Assembly (NCBI GenBank): GCA_031553045.1
Contig: JAVBLZ010000006.1
Location: forward strand, 124,001 to 188,000
Reading direction: 5' to 3'
Length of the DNA stretch: 64,000 nt
Origin: CALXQW01 sp031553045
GTDB lineage: Bacteria > Verrucomicrobiota > Verrucomicrobiia > Opitutales > Intestinicryptomonadaceae
Each line of letters begins with the position of its first letter. The stretch's first letter is position 1. A program made the position numbers and the translations under genes. This document shows positions 1-9,346 of the stretch, piece after piece. Under the pieces are notes generated by a model. It did not search any database. It was given only the letters and a program-made list of their open reading frames with translations, and had not been told where the DNA came from.

Positions 1-705
1 TGCAACTACTGCCGTGAGAGTTGTGCCAATATTTTCGCCCAGAACTATCGCTGCCGCCAATTCAAAAGGTATCCAACCTTTTGCCGCCATGGTGATTGTG
101 ATTGCCATCATCACGGCGGAAGAATGCACCAGAAAGGTTAAAACCAAGCCTACACATAAAAATATCAAATTGGAAACAACGCCCAAATTGGTGTATTGGA
201 TAACCCACTGAAAAGCTTCTGAATCCGGAGAAATATCAGGCATTGAAGACTTAAGGTAGCCCAAGCCCATGAATAGAAAACCAAAGCCAGTAACAAATTC
301 TCCAAAGTTTTTGTAGTTTGATTTTTTAAAGAAAATAAAACAAACCCCTATGCCTACAAGTGGCAGGGCTATTGATGTCAAAGAAAACTTAAAACCAATA
401 AAGGCAATAATCCAAGCGGTAACGGTAGTGCCCAGATTAGCGCCCATTATAACGCCTATAGATTCTCTCAACTTTATAAGCCCTGCGTTTACAAAGCTGA
501 CAAGCATAACGGTAGTGGCGGTAGAAGACTGTATGGAAGCTGTTATAACTATGCCGGAAAACAAGCCTGCAAAGCGATTTTGGGTCATCTTGCCTAGAAT
601 CATTCTGAGCTTTTCGCCTGCAAGTTTTTGCAGACCTTCACTCATAAGTTTCATGCCAAAGAGAAATACGCCTAGGGCGCCTAGTAGTTGAAATGCAAGT
701 TCCAT
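1..705 (-). CDS. Na+/phosphate cotransporter (NptA/PNaS family), C-terminus cut by the window edge
   Basis: An open frame of 235 codons runs from an ATG at 703-705 to the window edge without a stop, so only the N-terminal part is present. The product is a hydrophobic inner-membrane protein. It carries the two inverted-repeat signatures of the Na/Pi cotransporter family: IQSSTATTVM near residues 58-67 followed by GANLGTT (88-94), and a second HSSAVMMAI (194-202) followed by GENIGTT (223-229). These polar motifs form the substrate and sodium path in the family. Members import phosphate with sodium, and many bacterial ones carry a PhoU-like C-terminal domain, which would lie outside the window. 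It is divergent from queC. Confidence 0.88.
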   Translation of the reverse strand, partial: MELAFQLLGALGVFLFGMKLMSEGLQKLAGEKLRMILGKMTQNRFAGLFSGIVITASIQSSTATTVMLVSFVNAGLIKLRESIGVIMGANLGTTVTAWIIAFIGFKFSLTSIALPLVGIGVCFIFFKKSNYKNFGEFVTGFGFLFMGLGYLKSSMPDISPDSEAFQWVIQYTNLGVVSNLIFLCVGLVLTFLVHSSAVMMAITITMAAKGWIPFELAAAIVLGENIGTTLTAVVA

Positions 706-781
706 AAAATAGCGTGATGGTAAAAAAATTGGGTTGATTCTCTCATAAGCTCTTCAATAAAGTAAAGTGAAATTTTTTATA

Positions 782-1435
782 ATGAAAAGTATTTTGATTT
801 ATTCAGGCGGTTTGGATTCTACAGTATTGCTTTACAAACTGCATAAAAACGGTCTTTTGGGCGGTGCATTGGCGATAAATTACGCACAGCGCCACGCAAA
901 AGAGTTGGAATACGCAAAGTTGAATTGCAAAGCGTTGAATGTAGATTTTTTCATCGCAGACTTAAGTTCTTTAAAACCTATATTTGGCGATATTTGCCTG
1001 ACAGGCAGTGGGGAAATACCAAATGGAGGTTATGATGAAAGCAATATGCGTTCAACGGTTGTGCCAAATCGGAATATGATTTTCCTTTCTCTGGCGGCGG
1101 CGAAGGCGATATCGTGCGGTTGCGATTCGGTCGCTTATGCCGCCCACGGCGGAGACCACAGCATTTACCCCGATTGCCGCAATGAGTTTGCAGAAGCTAT
1201 GGATAAAGCTTTGAATCTTTGTGATTATAACAAAATAAGTTTGTTCAGACCTTTTGTGAACTCAAGCAAGGCTGACATTGTGAAACTTGGTTCGCAACTT
1301 GGGGTTGATTTTTCTTTGACATGGTCTTGCTATAACGGCGGTGAAAAACACTGCGGCATTTGTGCAACCTGTATTGAGCGTAAAGAAGCATTTAAACAGG
1401 CAAAAATTGCAGATCCTACCGAGTATCTACGCTAG
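782..1435 (+). CDS. queC: 7-cyano-7-deazaguanine synthase QueC
   Basis: QueC makes preQ0 from 7-carboxy-7-deazaguanine, ammonia and ATP, a cytosolic step of queuosine tRNA modification. The PP-loop ATP pyrophosphatase motif SGGLDST starts at residue 8. The C-terminal zinc site is visible as four cysteines at about residues 183, 191, 194 and 197 (C-x7-C-x2-C-x2-C). Length, 217 residues, is typical. I chose the ATG at 782 because it puts the PP-loop at the usual distance from the N-terminus; an in-frame GTG at 767 would add only five residues. No other queuosine gene is adjacent. A weak promoter-like pair (TTGATT, 734-739, and TAAAGT, 758-763) lies upstream. Confidence 0.95.
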   Translation: MKSILIYSGGLDSTVLLYKLHKNGLLGGALAINYAQRHAKELEYAKLNCKALNVDFFIADLSSLKPIFGDICLTGSGEIPNGGYDESNMRSTVVPNRNMIFLSLAAAKAISCGCDSVAYAAHGGDHSIYPDCRNEFAEAMDKALNLCDYNKISLFRPFVNSSKADIVKLGSQLGVDFSLTWSCYNGGEKHCGICATCIERKEAFKQAKIADPTEYLR

Positions 1436-1532
1436 AAAATTCCGCCTAAAATTTGCAATATACTCTAATTTAAGTATTTATTTTTTTCTTAAAAAGTTTG
1501 CATAGAAGTTATATTCTTTTTAGATTGTGTGC

Positions 1533-3110
1533 ATGGAAAATTTTACCAGACGCAGTTTTTTAAAGAGGACATCTCTTGCAGCAGCAGTTGCGGTTTCTTT
1601 ACCTCTAAAATCGGAGGAGTCTGCAGGGCTTTCAGACAAACCTTCCTTCGTACCCAAACCTTATGGCGCAAGCCCTATGTTTATTGAAGTCGGCAAAAAG
1701 ACCAGAATTGTATTGGAATGTCCAAAAAAATATTCGGAAAATCCCAATGAGCTTTTTATAGGCTGTAAAAGTTTAAATGGCAGGGCTGCAAACGGTTCAA
1801 TCATCAGGTCAAAACTTGGCACTCTTGAGGTCAAGTTTGTCGCTGAGGACGGCAAATTGTATGCAGATATGGAATTTGCCGATGAACGAGAATACGTCTT
1901 TACTTTTTACAAAAGAAAAGATGCGGAAGCATTTCTTGCAAAAAAAATTGAAAGCGTAAGCGCAGTTGGCAAGGCAAGTGTATATGCGCTCAATGCAGAT
2001 TTGTTCGCTTTGCGTCCATACAAGGGGGATATGCATATGCACAGCACGTATTCGGACGGCAGGCAAGCGCCGGAACAAATGGGGCTTAAATGTCTGGAAT
2101 TAGGCTACGACTTTCAGTCGCTCAGCGACCACCGCAAATACGAAGGTTCTGAAAGATTGATTTCAGTTATGTCTAAATACGGTATCAGCATGGCTTGTTT
2201 TAATGCGGAAGAAGTGCATACGACTTCCGTTCACATCCACAGCATAGGTGCGGATAAAAGCATCAGTTTGTGGGCTGAGAATAATACTGAAGAACTTGAG
2301 CAACTCACGCAAGAATTTCTGAAAACCGTCCCTAAAAATATTGATTATAACGAGCGCATTTGCATAGCCAAAACGGAAGCAACATGGCAGAAAATACGCC
2401 AATTTGGGGGCATTGCCGCTTTCAACCATCTCTATTGGAGGCAGGGCGACAGGCGTTATGTTTCCGACGCAATCAGAGATACGCTTTTGGAAAGAAAAAA
2501 TTTTGACGCCATAGAGTTGGCAAACTGGTTATGCGGCAGCGAAAGTACGGATTTGACGGAAGCTCGTAGAATAGAGCTCTTGGAAAAGGGAATGAAATAC
2601 GCCATAATTGGCAATACCGACGCCCACAGGGAAAGCCAACTTGGCGATTGCTTTAGCATAGTCTTTGCAAAATCTAAAAACTTTGCGGACATCAAAGATT
2701 CCATCTTAAATTTTCAAAATGTAGTGCTGGAAAAACTATCTCGTCTGGATTTTGTTAACGATGAGTCAGAGGTGGAAAAAGGAAAAAAATACAGGATAAT
2801 AGGCCCACGCAGATTAGTGGTTTTGGCACACTTTTTAATGCGCTGGTTTTATCCTGAACATGACTATCTTTGCGTTCAGGAAGCCGATATTTTGCGCCCG
2901 GCAATAGACGCTGAAGAAGAACTGTTCATGCGCCGTACGCCGTCAGAAAATCTGCCCAGAGTTAGGTTGAAAGTGCCGTACACTCCAAATCCTGCGCTTG
3001 TTTCTTTGAAAGATGCCGAGCTGGAAAAGATTGTAAACGACACAATAGAGTCAATAAAACCAGCCAGCAAAAGCGTCAATCTGCTTTTCAAAACCCACTG
3101 GGGGGCGTGA
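1533..3110 (+). CDS. Tat-exported PHP-domain metallohydrolase
   Basis: The N-terminus is a twin-arginine signal (RRSFLKR from residue 6, then an Ala-rich hydrophobic stretch), so the protein should be exported folded through the Tat system; tatC is in this window. A PHP metal-binding motif, GDMHMHSTYSDG, lies at about residues 166-177. Further metal-ligand-like segments follow: SLSDHRKYEG, FNHLYW and IGNTDAHRES. PHP domains hydrolyse phosphoesters with a di- or trinuclear metal site; the substrate here is unknown. An N-terminal domain of about 120 residues precedes the PHP core, and about 130 residues follow it with no recognised domain. The start is the ATG at 1533; a GTG two codons upstream is less likely. 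Confidence 0.82.
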   Translation: MENFTRRSFLKRTSLAAAVAVSLPLKSEESAGLSDKPSFVPKPYGASPMFIEVGKKTRIVLECPKKYSENPNELFIGCKSLNGRAANGSIIRSKLGTLEVKFVAEDGKLYADMEFADEREYVFTFYKRKDAEAFLAKKIESVSAVGKASVYALNADLFALRPYKGDMHMHSTYSDGRQAPEQMGLKCLELGYDFQSLSDHRKYEGSERLISVMSKYGISMACFNAEEVHTTSVHIHSIGADKSISLWAENNTEELEQLTQEFLKTVPKNIDYNERICIAKTEATWQKIRQFGGIAAFNHLYWRQGDRRYVSDAIRDTLLERKNFDAIELANWLCGSESTDLTEARRIELLEKGMKYAIIGNTDAHRESQLGDCFSIVFAKSKNFADIKDSILNFQNVVLEKLSRLDFVNDESEVEKGKKYRIIGPRRLVVLAHFLMRWFYPEHDYLCVQEADILRPAIDAEEELFMRRTPSENLPRVRLKVPYTPNPALVSLKDAELEKIVNDTIESIKPASKSVNLLFKTHWGA

Positions 3111-3119
3111 TAACCCAAG

Positions 3120-3142
3120 GCAATTCAGAATTGCACATTTTT
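3120..3142 (+). terminator. Probable intrinsic terminator after the PHP gene
   Basis: GCAATT-CAG-AATTGC (3120-3134) forms a 6-bp stem with a 3-nt loop and is followed by ATTTTT at 3137-3142. It lies 10 nt after the PHP stop codon. The stem is short, so termination may be partial. Confidence 0.5.
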
Positions 3143-3152
3143 AAACATATAC

Positions 3153-3223
3153 ATCCCCGCAGGGAGTCGAACCCTGATTAATGGTACCGGAAACCACCGT
3201 TCTATCCATTGAACTACGGAGAC
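3153..3223 (-). tRNA. tRNA-Arg (anticodon CCG)
   Basis: On the minus strand a full cloverleaf can be drawn. The acceptor stem GTCTCCG pairs with CGGGGAT (two wobble pairs). The D stem is GTTC/GAAC and the anticodon stem GTGGT/ACCAT, with loop TTCCGGT giving anticodon CCG (reads CGG, Arg). The T arm is CAGGG-TTCGACT-CCCTG. The 3' CCA is not encoded. It faces the ParA gene divergently. Confidence 0.93.
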
Positions 3224-3332
3224 ATTTAAAGAAGTAAGAGAAAATACAATTACAATCAAACAGCAAGGCTGAAAGTTTGCACAAAGTAAATTTTTTGCTT
3301 TAAACTTGCGTAAAATTTGAGAGAGTTATCGC

Positions 3333-4112
3333 ATGTCTGCCAAAGTATTTTCTATTGCAAACCAAAAGGGCGGTGTGGGTAAAACCACAACAGCCGTGAA
3401 TCTCGCCGCAGGGCTTGCCCGCAGGAAGCTGCGTACTCTGCTGATTGATATGGACCAACAAGCAAGCGCTACCAGTGCGCTTGGGTATGAAAAGACGGCG
3501 GGTGCAAGTTTGTATCAACCCCTGCACGGTGAAGGGCTTGCAAAAGACAAGGTCATTAAAACCGAAAGGCAAAACCTTTCTCTGATACCCTCTGAAATGG
3601 ATATTTCTGCGATAGAAGTTGAGCTTGCAACCAGCGAAAATTATCTCTTGCGCCTTAAAGAATGTATAGAGCCTCTAAAAAAATCCGGAGATTATGACGC
3701 TATAATAATAGACGCTCCGCCTTCTTTGGGCATGCTTTCCATGAACAGTCTTGCCGCCAGCGACTATCTTCTTATCGCCTTGCAGTGCGAGTATTTGGCG
3801 ATGGAAGGTTTGGGGCAAATTTTGGGCGTTGTCGATCAGCTTAGAAACGCTGGCGTCAGCAATACTCTAAAGCTTGGCGGTGTGATTATGACAATGTATG
3901 ATCCTCGTACAAATCTTTCAAAACAGGTGGTGAAAGAAGTCAGAGAATACCTTGGCAAATCTGTTTTTGACACTATGATTCCGCGCACTGTTCGTTTGGC
4001 GGAAGCGCCATCTTTTGGCAAAACAATTTTTGAATATGCACGCTGGAACGACGGCTCAAGCGCCTATGAAAAGCTGTCCAAAGAAGTTGCAAAAAAATTC
4101 TTGTCAAAATAA
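3333..4112 (+). CDS. ParA/Soj-family ATPase
   Basis: A MinD/ParA-type deviant Walker ATPase of 259 residues. The Walker A motif KGGVGKTT lies at about residues 13-20, followed by LLIDMDQQASAT and the Walker B region IIIDAPPSLG near residue 127. It is the Soj type without a long N-terminal DNA-binding domain, as in chromosome partitioning systems where ParA works with ParB on parS sites. No parB is adjacent; the next gene is rnc. It could therefore be the chromosomal ParA with a distant parB, or an orphan that positions another cargo. A purine-rich GAGAGAG about 9 nt before the ATG may serve as ribosome binding site. Confidence 0.88.
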   Translation: MSAKVFSIANQKGGVGKTTTAVNLAAGLARRKLRTLLIDMDQQASATSALGYEKTAGASLYQPLHGEGLAKDKVIKTERQNLSLIPSEMDISAIEVELATSENYLLRLKECIEPLKKSGDYDAIIIDAPPSLGMLSMNSLAASDYLLIALQCEYLAMEGLGQILGVVDQLRNAGVSNTLKLGGVIMTMYDPRTNLSKQVVKEVREYLGKSVFDTMIPRTVRLAEAPSFGKTIFEYARWNDGSSAYEKLSKEVAKKFLSK

Positions 4113-4133
4113 AAACAGGCACAATAGATTTTG

Positions 4134-4928
4134 ATGAAAATTAAGCGTTATATAAAGAGAATTCTGAACCCTAAGGCGGCAAAAAAAGTGGCGGCAAAAA
4201 AAGCGGCAAGACAGGCGGCAAAAAGGGCTGCAGATGATTTGTTTGCAGACCTTGAACGTAGTCTTTCTTACATTTTTAAGAATAAAGAACTTTTGAGGCA
4301 GGCGCTTACACACCCTGGTTCGGCAAATATAACAAAGAATAAGCTCAATACAAATCAGCGTTTAGAGTTCCTTGGCGATTCCGTATTGCAGTGCGTTATC
4401 AGCGATGAAGTTTTTAGGTCTTTCCCTGAAAAACCTGAGGGCGACCTAACAAAAACAAGAATAGCTCTTACGCAAGGCACATTTTTAGCAGACCTTGCGG
4501 AGTCTATGGGCATAGGCAAATTTTTGATAGTCCCCAAAGGTTCAGAATCTTTGCGCAGCGCCAAAAGTGCATGGGAAGACGCTTTAGAAGCTTTAATTGG
4601 AGCAATTTATTTGGATTCAAATTTTGATACGGTTAAAAAAATTGTTATGATTTGGTACGCAAAAATCATGGCAGATTTGGATAGATTGGTTGTGAATCAA
4701 AACCCCAAAGGTTCGTTGCAAGAGGCGGCGGTCAAGAAAGGGCAGTCTGTGGCGTACACTTTGGTTTCCCAATTTGGGCCTGATCATGACAAAAAATTTG
4801 AGGTTGAAGTTTCCATAGACGGCGTAGCTTACGCTTCGGCAACGGCATCGTCCAAAAAAATTGCGGAAACAAAGGCTGCAAAAGCGGCATTAAAAAAATA
4901 TTTGAATGAGGACATTAAAGACGCCTAA
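4134..4928 (+). CDS. rnc: Ribonuclease III
   Basis: RNase III cleaves double-stranded RNA in rRNA processing and mRNA turnover. The catalytic domain shows the signature RLEFLGDSVL at about residues 76-85 and the second acidic cluster in EDALEALIGAIYLD near residue 157. A C-terminal dsRNA-binding domain begins around NPKGSLQEAA and ends with a TKAAKAALKKY helix. The first 35 residues are an extra Lys/Ala-rich, strongly basic extension (KAAKKVAAKKAARQAAKRAA), longer than in typical RNase III and possibly RNA-binding. I chose the ATG at 4134 over the TTG one codon upstream. Its 3' end overlaps mfd by 23 nt, so the two are probably co-transcribed. Confidence 0.95.
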   Translation: MKIKRYIKRILNPKAAKKVAAKKAARQAAKRAADDLFADLERSLSYIFKNKELLRQALTHPGSANITKNKLNTNQRLEFLGDSVLQCVISDEVFRSFPEKPEGDLTKTRIALTQGTFLADLAESMGIGKFLIVPKGSESLRSAKSAWEDALEALIGAIYLDSNFDTVKKIVMIWYAKIMADLDRLVVNQNPKGSLQEAAVKKGQSVAYTLVSQFGPDHDKKFEVEVSIDGVAYASATASSKKIAETKAAKAALKKYLNEDIKDA

Positions 4929-7900
4929 GCAAAACTCCAAGATATGTCATAACGTGGCGTATCCGGCTAGGGCTGCATTTGTAGCCAATGAGATAGTTTT
5001 GTCTTCAAAAAGTTCGGGTGCGGACTTGTTTTTTATTTTGCTGGAATCACAGAACGAGTGCGAAGGGTTCTACGCAAAATTAGGCGTATTTTTTAAGCTG
5101 TTTAAAATAGACGCCACTTTGCGCATATTGCCTGAAATCCGCGAATCTTCAGGGCAAAATGCGGAAAATTTTGATGCTCATTGTGAGCGCATAGGCACAT
5201 TAAACTATATTTACTCTGCAAAATCTTCAGAAATTAATGTAGTCTTGTCCACGCCTGAAGCATTTTTTGCACATTCGCCAAAACCCAATGCGGCAGAGTT
5301 TTTAAACTTAAAAGTTAAAGATAAAATTTCTATAGATGCGCTCAAAGAAACTCTCGTTAAATTCGGATATTTTAATGAAGTTTTGTGTGAATCTCCTGCT
5401 CAATTTGCGATAAGGGGCGGCATTGTAGATGTGTATCCATTGGCGGCGTCTTCGCCTTTGCGCATTGATTTTTTCGGCGATGAAATTGAAAGCATACGCA
5501 CTTTTGAGCCGGATACCCAACTTAGCGACGGCAAAGTAAATTCAGTAAGAATTGACAGCGCAAATGAAATAGAATCGGAAAATTCTGCAACAACATATGA
5601 TTATATTGAGGGAAAAAAGGTCTCTTGGTTTTTTCTTGAACCAAGCGTTTTAGCTCAAAAATTCCCGCAATATTTTTCTATTCCGGAGTTTGGCATACCG
5701 CCGCAAAAGTGCTTTGCAAAAGTGTTTGAACGCAACGACAACTTCTTGGGTGTTGCCTCTCTAAATCTGGATTCCGGTTTGTTTGAAGATTCCGCAAAGC
5801 AAGAGTTTTATACCGCAGATTTATCAGAATTCAGGCCGCCTTCAAATATTGAGGCGATAGGCTATGAAGCCTATGAAGCGGAAAATGAACTTAGGACAAG
5901 ATTCATAAAAAAATTGATAGAATGGGAAAACTCAGGATGCCAGATTTTTTTGGAGGCAAATAGCGAATCTGAAAAAAAACGCATTGCAGAGCTTTTTTTG
6001 GATTGCGGATATTCAAAACCGCATTGTGAATTTGTGGGGCAAATTTGTTCTGAAGGTTTTATTTTTACCTTTGAAGCAAAGGCGGAAGGTGAAAATAAAA
6101 AATCCTCTTATAGGCTTTTAATGCCCGCCGTTGACAGCAAAAAGTCGGGCGTGGTTTTTGTAAGCGCATATGAATTTTTTGGCAGAAGAATAAAGGTTAA
6201 TCTGGCGCCAAGGCGCAAAATGCTTTCCCACAGGGCGCAGGTTGACCAGCTTTTGGATTTTTCGGAATTGGGCGAGGGCGACTACGTTGTGCATTTGGGA
6301 CACGGGGTTTGTAGGTATCATGGGGTTGTAGATTTAGACATAGACGGCGTCAAACAAGAGGTTATAAAGTTGGAATTTGAAGATGAGGCAAATTTATATT
6401 TGCCCTTGCATAAATCTCATTTGATAAGCCGATACATAGGCTTAGACAAGGCGTCTCCAAAGCTTTCCAGACTTGATTCAAAGTCTTGGATAAAAGTTAA
6501 ATCTGCCGCCGAAACCGCCGCATTTGACTATGCTTCTGAGCTTCTTGAAATCCAATCTAAAAGAGAGATTGCCGAGGGCTTTGCGTATCCCGATGACGAC
6601 AAGTGGCAAAAAAGTTTTGATGATTCTTTTCCATTTGTGGAAACACCAGACCAATTAAGGGCGATTGAAGAAGTAAAATCCGATATGTCTCAGGCAAAGC
6701 CAATGGAGCGTCTTATCTGCGCAGATGTTGGCTTTGGCAAAACGGAAATTGCAATGCGGGCAGCCTTTAAATCTGCTTTGGCGGGCAAGCAGGTTGCGGT
6801 GCTTTGTCCCACTACAATTTTGGCGCAGCAACATTTTAAAAATTTTAAAGAGCGCATGGGAGCGTATCCCATAGTTGTGGAAATGCTCTCAAGATTCAGA
6901 ACATCTTCAGAGGCTTCCAAAATTAAAGCACAAGTTTCTCTTGGTAAAATAGACATCATAATAGGCACTCACGCTTTGCTTTCCGACACCCTTAAATTCA
7001 AAGATTTAGGGTTGCTCGTTGTTGATGAAGAACATCGCTTTGGCGTAAAGCACAAGGAGAAAATTAAAAAAATCAAGCAGAGTATAGATGTGCTGACCAT
7101 GAGCGCCACACCAATACCTCGCACTTTGTATTTTGCCATGATGGGTGCAAAACAAATCAGCCTTATTGAAACGCCGCCAAAAAATAGATTCCCCGTTGAA
7201 ACTGTCGTCAAAGAATATTCAGACAAAGTTGTTGAAGAAGCCATAAATGCAGAAATTTCCAGAGGCGGTCAGGTTTTTTATCTGCATAACAGGGTTAAAA
7301 CTATTGATGAAGTTGCAAGTCGTCTTAAGCTGCTTTTCCCTAATCTGCGCATAGCCGTAGGGCACGGGCAGATGACAGAGCTTAAACTTGAAAAATTGAT
7401 GGCGGAATTTGTGGACGGAAAGTATGATATATTGGTCTGCACAACAATTATTGAGTCGGGTTTGGATATTCAAAATTGTAACACTATCATTATTGAGGGT
7501 GCGGATAAATTTGGTTTGTCGCAGCTTTACCAGCTTAGGGGCAGGGTAGGCAGGTTTACACGCAGGGCGTATGCTTATCTGCTTTTGCACAGGCACGCAA
7601 ATTTGGTTGAAAGCGCGCGCAAAAGATTGGGCGCAATACGCCAATATAACACCGTCGGCGCCGGTTTTAGAATCGCCACCAGAGACTTACAGCTAAGAGG
7701 CTGCGGAAATCTTCTTGGTGCAAAACAAAGCGGGCATATTGCGGGTGTGGGGTTTGAAATGTATTGCAGGCTTTTAAAAAGAAGCATTGCAATTTTAAAA
7801 GGAGAAAAAAATGCGGCAGGCATAAAGGCGTCTTTGCATCTTGACTTTGTGAAATTCGGCCACGGAATCGCCGTTACGGACGAGCTTGATAGGGCTGAAA

Positions 7901-8328
7901 ATTATTATCAGGAGATCAGAATAAAAGAGATGTCAAAGCACAAAGGGGAAACCCTAGAGGCGCATATTCCGCCAAGCTATATATCTCAAGTTCAGTTGCG
8001 GATAGATTTGTATAGGCGCATAGAAATGTCTGTTTCTTTGCCTGAACTTGAGAAAATTTTGTCCGATACTTTAGATAGATTTGGCGCATTGCCTCCGGAA
8101 TTGCGGACGCTCTTTGATATCACGCAAATCCGCATTCTGGCGGAACTTAACGGGTTTTCGGCGGTTGAAACCGAGGCTGAAAAACTGAAACTGCGCATAC
8201 CCAACACAAAAAATACCGAATATTTTAGAGTTCTAGGACGTTTTCCCCGCTTGACGAACGTCGATTCAAGGGGCAAACTTGCCGAGATAAAAAATTTTTT
8301 AAAAAATATTGTTAAGACTATAAGATAA
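4906..8328 (+). CDS. mfd: Transcription-repair coupling factor Mfd
   Basis: Mfd removes stalled RNA polymerase and recruits UvrA for transcription-coupled repair. At 1140 residues it is full length. In order it has the UvrB-homology region (RGGIVDVYP near residue 167), the RNA-polymerase-interacting module (DYVVHLGHGVCRYHG near 463), and the superfamily 2 helicase core. The core shows Walker A GFGKTE (about 609), DEEHRFG (about 706), TMSATPIPRT (about 732) and TTIIESGLD (about 847), followed by the Mfd C-terminal domain. The ATG start lies inside rnc (23-nt overlap). A putative prolyl isomerase gene starts 1 nt after the stop, so rnc-mfd-ppi look like one operon. Confidence 0.97.
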   Translation: MRTLKTPKQNSKICHNVAYPARAAFVANEIVLSSKSSGADLFFILLESQNECEGFYAKLGVFFKLFKIDATLRILPEIRESSGQNAENFDAHCERIGTLNYIYSAKSSEINVVLSTPEAFFAHSPKPNAAEFLNLKVKDKISIDALKETLVKFGYFNEVLCESPAQFAIRGGIVDVYPLAASSPLRIDFFGDEIESIRTFEPDTQLSDGKVNSVRIDSANEIESENSATTYDYIEGKKVSWFFLEPSVLAQKFPQYFSIPEFGIPPQKCFAKVFERNDNFLGVASLNLDSGLFEDSAKQEFYTADLSEFRPPSNIEAIGYEAYEAENELRTRFIKKLIEWENSGCQIFLEANSESEKKRIAELFLDCGYSKPHCEFVGQICSEGFIFTFEAKAEGENKKSSYRLLMPAVDSKKSGVVFVSAYEFFGRRIKVNLAPRRKMLSHRAQVDQLLDFSELGEGDYVVHLGHGVCRYHGVVDLDIDGVKQEVIKLEFEDEANLYLPLHKSHLISRYIGLDKASPKLSRLDSKSWIKVKSAAETAAFDYASELLEIQSKREIAEGFAYPDDDKWQKSFDDSFPFVETPDQLRAIEEVKSDMSQAKPMERLICADVGFGKTEIAMRAAFKSALAGKQVAVLCPTTILAQQHFKNFKERMGAYPIVVEMLSRFRTSSEASKIKAQVSLGKIDIIIGTHALLSDTLKFKDLGLLVVDEEHRFGVKHKEKIKKIKQSIDVLTMSATPIPRTLYFAMMGAKQISLIETPPKNRFPVETVVKEYSDKVVEEAINAEISRGGQVFYLHNRVKTIDEVASRLKLLFPNLRIAVGHGQMTELKLEKLMAEFVDGKYDILVCTTIIESGLDIQNCNTIIIEGADKFGLSQLYQLRGRVGRFTRRAYAYLLLHRHANLVESARKRLGAIRQYNTVGAGFRIATRDLQLRGCGNLLGAKQSGHIAGVGFEMYCRLLKRSIAILKGEKNAAGIKASLHLDFVKFGHGIAVTDELDRAENYYQEIRIKEMSKHKGETLEAHIPPSYISQVQLRIDLYRRIEMSVSLPELEKILSDTLDRFGALPPELRTLFDITQIRILAELNGFSAVETEAEKLKLRIPNTKNTEYFRVLGRFPRLTNVDSRGKLAEIKNFLKNIVKTIR

Positions 8329-8329
8329 A

Positions 8330-9337
8330 ATGATAAAAAAATATAAGACACTTTCTTTAGCCTCGCTAGCGCTGTTTGCCTTGACGCACTCTCTTAATGC
8401 GCAGTCAAACCCCTACTTGATGCAGCAGGGCACAAATATTGGCAGCAACGCAGTGATAGTTGTGGTTGAAGATAGGACAATCACAAACGATGAAGTTATG
8501 CGCAGCCTTTCTAAAATACTGCCGCAAATTAAGGCAAAGACAAGGTCTGAGGCTGAATATATGCGTGAAGGCACAAGGGTGCGCAATGAAATCATTCAAA
8601 ATTTAATAGATAAATGCCTAATCGTAAAAGACTTTAAAGACAAGGGCTACATGATACCACAGGCATATCTTGATTCTTACTTTGAAGACTATGTTTTGAA
8701 GGAATTTAACGGCGATAGGACTGAGCTTCTTAAATATGTCCAAAGCCAAGGCAAAACCGTAAAACAACTTAGGACAGAGCTTGAGGAAGACTACATCATT
8801 GCAAATATGCAGCACATCAGACGCAAGACAGTCTCACAAATCAGCCCTACAAAAATTATTGATTATTATGAAAAAAATAAGGACAAGTTTTTCTTGCCCG
8901 CAAATGCAAAGGTAAGCCAAATAACTTTGCGCTCGGCAACAAGTTCAAATTTTGAAAAACAAAAAATACTTGCGGACGACATAATAAAACAGGCAAGAGA
9001 GGGCGCAAACTTTGCAGAGCTTGCAAAAAAATACAGTCAAGATTCTGAAGCTTCAAAGGGTGGAGATTTGGGACAGCGCAAGAAGGGGGACTTTAGCCCA
9101 AAAATCGACGAAGTTGTCTTTAAATTAAAAGAAGGTGAAGTTTCAGACCCGATAATTATAGACAATATCATAGTTATCTTCAAAGCAACCGAAGTTAAGC
9201 CAGAGGGTATTCAGCCAATAGATTCCGTCCGTGAACAAATAGAGTGGGATTTGGTTGAGCAAGAATACAGGGTCGCAAACGATAAATGGATAGAGGGCTT
9301 GCGTAAAAAAGCGTATATAAAATATTTTACGCAGTAG
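8330..9337 (+). CDS. Secreted peptidyl-prolyl isomerase, SurA/PpiC type
   Basis: A periplasmic folding factor of 335 residues. A signal peptide ends near ALTHSLNAQ (residue 25). An alpha-helical SurA-like N-terminal region (about 40-185) contains several basic helices. A parvulin domain (about 194-288) shows the family pattern FAELAKKYSQD, then GGDLG, then FKLKEGEVSDPI. Parvulins isomerise Xaa-Pro bonds; SurA-like proteins escort outer-membrane proteins. Only one parvulin domain is present, unlike E. coli SurA with two, and there is no lipobox. The ATG follows the mfd stop by 1 nt, implying translational coupling. Confidence 0.88.
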   Translation: MIKKYKTLSLASLALFALTHSLNAQSNPYLMQQGTNIGSNAVIVVVEDRTITNDEVMRSLSKILPQIKAKTRSEAEYMREGTRVRNEIIQNLIDKCLIVKDFKDKGYMIPQAYLDSYFEDYVLKEFNGDRTELLKYVQSQGKTVKQLRTELEEDYIIANMQHIRRKTVSQISPTKIIDYYEKNKDKFFLPANAKVSQITLRSATSSNFEKQKILADDIIKQAREGANFAELAKKYSQDSEASKGGDLGQRKKGDFSPKIDEVVFKLKEGEVSDPIIIDNIIVIFKATEVKPEGIQPIDSVREQIEWDLVEQEYRVANDKWIEGLRKKAYIKYFTQ

Positions 9338-9346
9338 CATATTTGC

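Noticed and set aside
7219..7644. Minus-strand open frame of 141 codons inside mfd
   Set aside because: It lies opposite the helicase core of mfd and has Cys/Lys/Phe-rich low-complexity content typical of a shadow frame.
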